DNA of 27,753 bases from positions 1 to 27,753 of the forward strand of contig JAKPSO010000486.1 of NCBI GenBank assembly GCA_029571495.1, given 5' to 3'. This stretch comes from Pseudomonadota bacterium (lineage in GTDB: Bacteria > Pseudomonadota > Gammaproteobacteria > Burkholderiales > Casimicrobiaceae). The notes under the pieces are model-generated. The model did no database searches and was not told where the DNA came from. It worked only from the letters and a program-made list of their open reading frames with translations. Shown here one piece after another: positions 23,599 to 27,753 of the stretch. Position 1 is the first letter of the stretch. Every line of letters begins with the position of its first letter. A program made the position numbers and the translations under genes.

Positions 23599-23610
23599 AC
23601 CTGATCAGGT
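23599..23610. promoter_or_regulatory. 12-bp perfect palindrome upstream of the helical lipoprotein gene
   Basis: ACCTGATCAGGT lies about 65 bases before the ATG at 23676. A dimeric regulator site is possible; chance is not excluded. Confidence 0.25.
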
Positions 23611-23675
23611 GGCGTAATTCCGCGCGACCGCTCCTACGATGCAGCCATCATTTTGGCTTCCGAAGGAGCGGGTCC

Positions 23676-25241
23676 ATGGCTCACCAAATTTACTTCCGGA
23701 TAGTCGGAGCGGCCATTGCTGTTTTGTTAAGCGGCTGTTCAGCGCTCAACTCGCAGCGCCTCGACTATGACAAGAATCTCACCAAGTTTGGTGTCGAGAC
23801 ATCAGGGGATCGCGACGTCGCTGAAGAAGTAGACCTCGTCAGCGTCATTTCACGCGGCCACAACAGTTGCGCGATCACACCGGACCTGAAGGATGGAGAG
23901 CGTGAGAGCCGCGTGCAATTCTGCGGTCAGCAAATCGACGTTGCGTTACAGAAGTTTGACGACGAAATGCTGCGCATGCCTGCAACGCGCAGTGACCCCG
24001 AAATGCGCGTCATCCGCAATAGCATCCAAGAGCGAATTCTGATGGCGTCCGACCACCGATGCGGGCGCTACAAAGTGTTGCTGCAAGAGAAATACTCGAA
24101 CACCAACTTCGTCACCGGCGTCCTCTCCACCGTGCTTGGAACGGCGGGTTCGATTGCGAAAACGGCCGAGCATGCGCGTACCCTGGCCGGGCTGACTGGC
24201 GCGGCCAGCGGCTACCGCGCTGAGTACAACCAAGCGTTTTATGGAAACTTGATGGCCCATGTCGTCGCCGACGGCATCGATTCAAGGCGGCGAGCGACGT
24301 ACTTGCAGATTATCGAAAAGGGTCAACGTCAGCCTTATGCTGACTATCCGCTGTCGCAGGCCATTAAGGACGCCGTGCGCTATCACGCGCAGTGCAGTCT
24401 GATCACAGGACTTTCCGAAGCGGGGGACGCGATTCGCACTGTGAACGATCCGGGCCTCCTCGCCTCCACGCGTGCGATTGCTCAGGTCAAACTCGCAAGT
24501 TTCGTGGCGACGGCAGCTAAGAGTGAAGATCTGGACAAGGCACTCGATGACTACAACAAGCTATCCAGCGGGAAGTGGTTCGCGGGGATTCCATCGCAAG
24601 CCGCGTCTCTCGGAACGTCCGCTACCGCGCGCGACGCGCTGGCCAGTCGCTACGAGCAAGTCGTCGCCGCGTTTGAAGGCAGCGTGAAGCTCAGCAAACA
24701 ATTGGCAGAAGCCAAGCCGCTCGAACTCACAACGACGAATATGATGGCGCGACTTACACCGGCGGTCGCTGTGTTTGATGCTTCAGCAACCGCACCGGGC
24801 GCATGCCGAGCCGAGTTTGTTCGCCTCAACACGAGCATTGACGATTCGCTGAAGGCGCTTGCAGTTGCGTCCAACGAAGCGAAACCAGCCGCTCAAGCGC
24901 GCGCTCGGGCCGCGGCGCTGGATATGGAGGCCTTCGTCGGGCGCATTCAAACGGGCCTAATCAAAACGAACCAGCAGTTGGCGACCGCGCAAGCGATGTT
25001 CACTGATTATGCGAAGATAACCGCTGACTTCGCTGCCAAGCAAGCCGCGCTACAAGCGGCAATAGCGACCGCCACGAAGGCTGGAGCAACGGCCGCAGAC
25101 AAAGACGCACGCGACACTGCCCAAACGGTGTTCGACGCCGCGAAGGCCGAGGCCGCAAAAGTTGGGACCAAAGCTGACCTCCAAAAATTCGCCGACGCCG
25201 ATAGTAGTTTCAACAATCAACCGCCGTCGTGTAAGGCGTAA
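23676..25241 (+). CDS. Large helical lipoprotein of unknown function
   Basis: 521 residues. A short signal sequence ends in lipobox LLSGC (Cys21). The next ~250 residues include blocks shared, as far as I recall, with uncharacterised lipoproteins: NTNFVTGVLSTVLGTAGSIA, TLAGLTGAASGYRAEYNQAFYGNLMAHVV, YADYPLSQAIKDAVRYHAQCSLITGLSEA. The remainder is Ala/Lys/Gln-rich and probably coiled coil (AAQARARAAALDMEAF, ATAQAMFTDYAKITADFAAKQAALQAAIATATKAG). ATG 23676 follows AAGGAG by eight bases. Likely anchored in the outer membrane and extending into the periplasm. The membrane protein gene 56 bp downstream is probably its operon partner. Confidence 0.88.
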   Translation: MAHQIYFRIVGAAIAVLLSGCSALNSQRLDYDKNLTKFGVETSGDRDVAEEVDLVSVISRGHNSCAITPDLKDGERESRVQFCGQQIDVALQKFDDEMLRMPATRSDPEMRVIRNSIQERILMASDHRCGRYKVLLQEKYSNTNFVTGVLSTVLGTAGSIAKTAEHARTLAGLTGAASGYRAEYNQAFYGNLMAHVVADGIDSRRRATYLQIIEKGQRQPYADYPLSQAIKDAVRYHAQCSLITGLSEAGDAIRTVNDPGLLASTRAIAQVKLASFVATAAKSEDLDKALDDYNKLSSGKWFAGIPSQAASLGTSATARDALASRYEQVVAAFEGSVKLSKQLAEAKPLELTTTNMMARLTPAVAVFDASATAPGACRAEFVRLNTSIDDSLKALAVASNEAKPAAQARARAAALDMEAFVGRIQTGLIKTNQQLATAQAMFTDYAKITADFAAKQAALQAAIATATKAGATAADKDARDTAQTVFDAAKAEAAKVGTKADLQKFADADSSFNNQPPSCKA

Positions 25242-25297
25242 TTTCGTCGGCAATAGCGTCTTTATTGTTTGACACTTGCTTAATTGAGGAGCGCCCT

Positions 25298-26131
25298 ATG
25301 ACGATGAGAAATGTATCTACTCGCGGTGACGGCGGCGCGGCGTTTTCCGTACGTTGGCTGCTCATGATCGCCGGCTGCATTGGACTGTTGCTCCCGACCG
25401 CGTTAGTCGTTGTCAACGGCGCTGCGTGCGGTGCTCCTTGGTTCGCCGACTCCGTAAGCCAGTTTTACTACCGCGGCAGCCACGCGTTGTTTGTCGCTGC
25501 GTTAGCGACCGTGGGCGTGTTGCTCTCGGCGTATCACGGGTGGCGCGGCGAGAGTCAACATGAACGCGTGCTGGGTTTCGTCGCGGGTATAGGCGCGCTG
25601 GGCGTAGCCTTCTTGCCGACAGGCCTGGTGCCTGCACCCGATGCGCGCGCGGACGTCGCATGTGCGGCGCTCCGCAACGCCCTGAACGCCTTTGGCCCGC
25701 ACGTTGACATTGCGCCGCCCGTGCTGACCGCTCACTATGTATGTGCAGGTGTCTTGTTTGCGATTCTCACGTACTTCTGTTGGTTTAGCTTTCAACAATC
25801 CTCTGGCGACGAGAACGCGAATTGGAAAACCGTCCGCAATGGCATCTACCGCGCACTTGCGATCACGATGGTGGTCGGGATCATTTACATCGTGTTCGGC
25901 AACTTGGGTTGGCTCGGCGGTTGGGTGAAATCGCACAACCCCATTTTCGTTGGCGAAACGATCGCACTCATGGCGTTCGGGGCCGCTTGGCTTGTGCGCT
26001 CTCGCGCGGTCCTCGGATACGCAGCGCAGGAATCAGGTTTGCTCAAATACCAAGCGAACGACGAGAAGAAACTGTTGTGGCGCTCCGTCGCGAAACTGGG
26101 CGCGACACCGACGCCTGCAGCCAGCCACTAG
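25298..26131 (+). CDS. Multi-pass membrane protein of unknown function
   Basis: 277 residues from ATG 25298 (GAGGAG seven bases upstream). About six membrane helices: VRWLLMIAGCIGLLLPTALVVV, SHALFVAALATVGVLLSAY, VLGFVAGIGALGVAFLP, AHYVCAGVLFAILTYFCWF, ALAITMVVGIIYIVF and FVGETIALMAFGAAWLV. The motif SVSQFYYRGSHALFVAALATVGVLLSAYHGWRG resembles a recurring bacterial membrane family (S-x-S-x-YY...FVG...G.FL..Y.G) that I cannot name. Four cysteines fall in the predicted non-cytoplasmic parts. It immediately follows the lipoprotein gene, suggesting a joint envelope role. Confidence 0.82.
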   Translation: MTMRNVSTRGDGGAAFSVRWLLMIAGCIGLLLPTALVVVNGAACGAPWFADSVSQFYYRGSHALFVAALATVGVLLSAYHGWRGESQHERVLGFVAGIGALGVAFLPTGLVPAPDARADVACAALRNALNAFGPHVDIAPPVLTAHYVCAGVLFAILTYFCWFSFQQSSGDENANWKTVRNGIYRALAITMVVGIIYIVFGNLGWLGGWVKSHNPIFVGETIALMAFGAAWLVRSRAVLGYAAQESGLLKYQANDEKKLLWRSVAKLGATPTPAASH

Positions 26132-26172
26132 GCCGAGGGTAGGCTGCGGAACACGGATCGCAAATATCCGTA

Positions 26173-26205
26173 GTTAACGCACAGAGACCACGGGCGAGCG
26201 TTAAC
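26173..26205. terminator. Inverted repeat between convergent genes
   Basis: GTTAACGC (26173-26180) and GCGTTAAC (26198-26205) are perfect 8-bp arms around 17 bases. They lie between the stops of the membrane protein and DUF2059 genes, a natural place for a bidirectional terminator. There is no U tract. Confidence 0.3.
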
Positions 26206-26683
26206 CCAAACCGGACAGGATCGCTTCGATCCTTTTACGATGCGTCCTGTGGAGCTGCGGGGCGACGCTCTGATGCATGCGAATGAAACTTCCGCACATG
26301 TGCGCTGTAGCCAAGTGGCTCGCCGCGACGTCTTTCTGCCCTAGTGGCGACTCGTGATACTCGGCTATTTGCTCCAGTTCCTCGATGCCGAGCGCATGAC
26401 CGTACTCTTCCTGGAAGACGCGCGTTAACTGGCCCGCATCGCACGCATCCGAGAGTTCTCGAATCAGATCCTGGTTCACCTGCTCAATCGCTGCCAATGC
26501 CTCAGGCGTTAAGAGATCCTCGTACCCTTGTCTTAGTTCTTCACTGGCAATCCGCATTGATTGCACGCCGTGGTCGCGCGCGGCGAGCAACTGCACGTCG
26601 AGCACCGTTGCCACGTCCAGGGCCTTAACGATGCGCTCGACCAGTGCTTTTCGTGCCGAGTCGGAAATTTCGCTGTTACTCAT
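26201..26683 (-). CDS. DUF2059-like protein
   Basis: 160 residues from ATG 26683. It is helical throughout, with the DUF2059 hallmark near the C-terminal third: EEYGHALGIEELEQIAEYHESPLGQKDVAASHLATAHMCGSFI. The usual form is (F/Y)xxELxxLxxFYxSPxGxK. Most DUF2059 proteins have a signal peptide; this one does not from the chosen start. The frame is open to 26797, but the added residues are not hydrophobic, so it appears cytoplasmic. Function unknown. It is convergent with the membrane protein gene. The 26684-26906 gap carries a palindrome at 26850. Confidence 0.75.
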   Translation of the reverse strand: MSNSEISDSARKALVERIVKALDVATVLDVQLLAARDHGVQSMRIASEELRQGYEDLLTPEALAAIEQVNQDLIRELSDACDAGQLTRVFQEEYGHALGIEELEQIAEYHESPLGQKDVAASHLATAHMCGSFIRMHQSVAPQLHRTHRKRIEAILSGLG

Positions 26684-26849
26684 ACGTGTGTTCAATGAAT
26701 CTGAAGGGTGAAGGCCGAGATGAATTCGTCGCTCGCAAATTTTGCATTGCGCTTCGATGCGCCCTGCGACGCGGCGCTCCTCTAGATACAACCGCACCTC
26801 CTACCCGTGCAAGTGGTGTTCGCGTCGCAGCGCCAAGCATACGATGTCA

Positions 26850-26863
26850 ATGTGCGAAATCGC
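26850..26863. promoter_or_regulatory. 14-bp perfect palindrome upstream of the small secreted protein gene
   Basis: GTGCGA-AA-TCGCAC lies 43 bases before the ATG at 26907, where an operator or promoter-proximal site would be expected. No regulator is linked to it. It differs from the CRP-like site at 10426. Confidence 0.3.
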
Positions 26864-26906
26864 ACGAAATCTGACTCGCGCAATTCATTGCTAATAGGAG
26901 ATTCAA

Positions 26907-27212
26907 ATGAAGAAACTGTGGCCCACAATCGTCGTCGCTCTGTGCGCCTTGTCGGCGTATGCACAAGGCACGATGACAGTCACGCTGTCTGGCAAGTTCA
27001 TCGTGTCCACTGATACGCGTGTCATCGAAATTTTTGACCGCAACTGCAATCGCTCACTCGGGCAATTCTCACTCAGAGGAAACGCCAATATTCAGTTGAA
27101 CATTTGCAAGAACGGCGCCGGCTACGGCAACGTGCAATATCGCAACGTCACTAACAACGGGTCGTGGATTGGCGCGTCGCAGCTGAAAGCTGGCGAAGAA
27201 ATTTCTCCGTAA
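26907..27212 (+). CDS. Small secreted protein of unknown function
   Basis: 101 residues. Signal peptide KKLWPTIVVALCALSAYAQ (cleavage after AYA), then a compact, probably all-beta mature part of ~80 residues: MTVTLSGKFIVSTDTRVIEIFDRNC, SLGQFSLRGNANIQLNICKNGAG, QYRNVTNNGSWIGASQL. The two cysteines (NCNRS and NICKN) could pair. ATG 26907 follows AGGAG by seven bases. The family is not recognised; the many Asn/Gly residues suggest a surface or matrix-type component. Confidence 0.78.
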   Translation: MKKLWPTIVVALCALSAYAQGTMTVTLSGKFIVSTDTRVIEIFDRNCNRSLGQFSLRGNANIQLNICKNGAGYGNVQYRNVTNNGSWIGASQLKAGEEISP

Positions 27213-27214
27213 TG

Positions 27215-27245
27215 CTGGGCGCCGCGGATGAGCTATCGCGCCCAG
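27215..27245. terminator. Hairpin between convergent genes at the right end
   Basis: CTGGGCG (27215-27221) pairs with CGCCCAG (27239-27245) around 17 bases, overlapping the end of the methyltransferase gene and following the secreted-protein stop by two bases. No U tract. Confidence 0.25.
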
Positions 27246-27753
27246 ACCAACAGCTGATTGTTTGCCGGCATGTCGAAGTCATTCACTAGCGAAAGCCCCT
27301 GCGCACGCGCCAGTTCGTCAACCCATTCGAAATCGCGAATGCCGCTTTCGGGGTACTTTTCTTTGAGCCAGACATTGAAATCCGCGTTGCTCTTCGTAGT
27401 GAAGTCTCCGTCGTATTTGAACGGGCCATAGACGCAGAGTTGACCTGTCGGTCGTAGCGCTTTGCCAACGCCCGCAAAGAAACACTCGACCGCCGACGCA
27501 GGCATGATGTGCAGCGTGTTCGCACTGAATACGCCGTCGAACGTGGCGGTGACCATTGCGTCCAGCGGCCACGGGTTCATGGTGACGTCGAGCATCACGG
27601 GCGGCGCGACGTTCGTGAGCTTGCAATCGGCGAGGGCTTCGGCGAGGATCGGCATGTTCTCCGCGATGTCAGTCGGTTGCCAATGAACGCTCGGCATCAT
27701 CTCCGCAAAAAACGTGACGTGCTGCGCCGTGCGCGAACCGATTTCCAGCACCG
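27233..27753 (-). CDS. DUF938 SAM-dependent methyltransferase-like protein, 5' end off the window
   Basis: About 173 residues are visible, beginning at the motif-I strand VLEIGSRTAQHVTFFAEMMP, where DUF938 proteins have VLEIGSGTGQHA. Here the two Gly of the SAM-binding loop are Arg and Ala, which may weaken cofactor binding. The rest fits: HWQPTDIAENM, LDVTMNPWPLD, FDGVFSANTLHIMPASAVECFFAGVGKALRPTGQLCVYGPFKYDGDFTTKSNADFNVWLK, and an end LSLVNDFDMPANNQLLVWAR. The N-terminal ~25-35 residues lie outside. Substrate unknown. Confidence 0.9.
   Translation of the reverse strand, partial: VLEIGSRTAQHVTFFAEMMPSVHWQPTDIAENMPILAEALADCKLTNVAPPVMLDVTMNPWPLDAMVTATFDGVFSANTLHIMPASAVECFFAGVGKALRPTGQLCVYGPFKYDGDFTTKSNADFNVWLKEKYPESGIRDFEWVDELARAQGLSLVNDFDMPANNQLLVWAR

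Noticed and set aside
1..27753. CRISPR arrays, tRNA or rRNA genes, insertion sequences, prophage or secretion-system genes
   Set aside because: No regularly spaced direct repeats, no tRNA cloverleaf or rRNA-like stretch and no transposase or integrase protein were recognised on reading both strands by eye.

Overview
The window looks like the chromosome of a betaproteobacterium, probably of the broad Burkholderiales group. This rests on protein families: a Bug/TctC-type receptor, YaeQ, a VF530-type protein, two proteins with IPTL-CTERM-like tails, DUF5648-type repeats and an oxidoreductase-SelD fusion. I see no rRNA, tRNA, CRISPR array, integrase or transposase. Genes are densely packed in short runs on both strands, so this is ordinary accessory/housekeeping chromosome with many secreted or membrane proteins of unknown function. 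Layout. 1-5423 (minus strand): a DUF6795-like protein, a class 3 lipase, a large YVTN-propeller/di-haem cytochrome protein broken by a one-base frameshift, and the 5' part of a Bug receptor preceded by a perfect palindrome. 5607-6720 (minus): cupin and YaeQ. 6859-8322 (plus): a three-part fusion of degenerate J-domain, RDD membrane domain and pilin-like domain. 8336-9186 (minus): a second cupin overlapping an S4-type RNA-binding protein. 9382-9804 (plus): a small heat-shock protein. 10180-12399 (minus): a DUF2892 membrane protein with a CRP-like operator, a Crp/Fnr regulator whose recognition helix fits that operator, and two secreted proteins of unknown function. 12645-15722 (plus): an NAD-dependent epimerase/reductase, an IPTL-CTERM-like protein, a hydrophobic unknown protein translationally coupled to a DUF1493 acyl-carrier-like protein, and a VF530 protein. 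15974-18259 (plus): oxidoreductase-SelD fusion. 18277-19452 (minus): a free-standing DnaJ-type zinc-finger protein, a DUF1801 gene interrupted by an in-frame amber codon, and a membrane-anchored glutaredoxin. 19543-22892: exported SRPBCC protein, lipoprotein, LamG/IPTL-CTERM protein, YitT-family protein. 23116-27753: small Cys-rich secreted protein, large helical lipoprotein plus multi-pass membrane protein, DUF2059 protein, small secreted protein, and a partial DUF938 methyltransferase. The least expected non-coding signal is a pair of ~121-122 bp elements at 15723-15844 and 23421-23541, in opposite orientations, with 8-9 bp terminal inverted repeats. They look like a MITE-like or other small dispersed element. 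The best-supported regulatory hypothesis is the Crp/Fnr protein acting on its DUF2892 neighbour through a GTGA-N6-TCAC site. Two of about 31 genes carry single-base lesions (frameshift near 2940, amber at 18739). These could be real decay or sequence errors, and reads would settle which.
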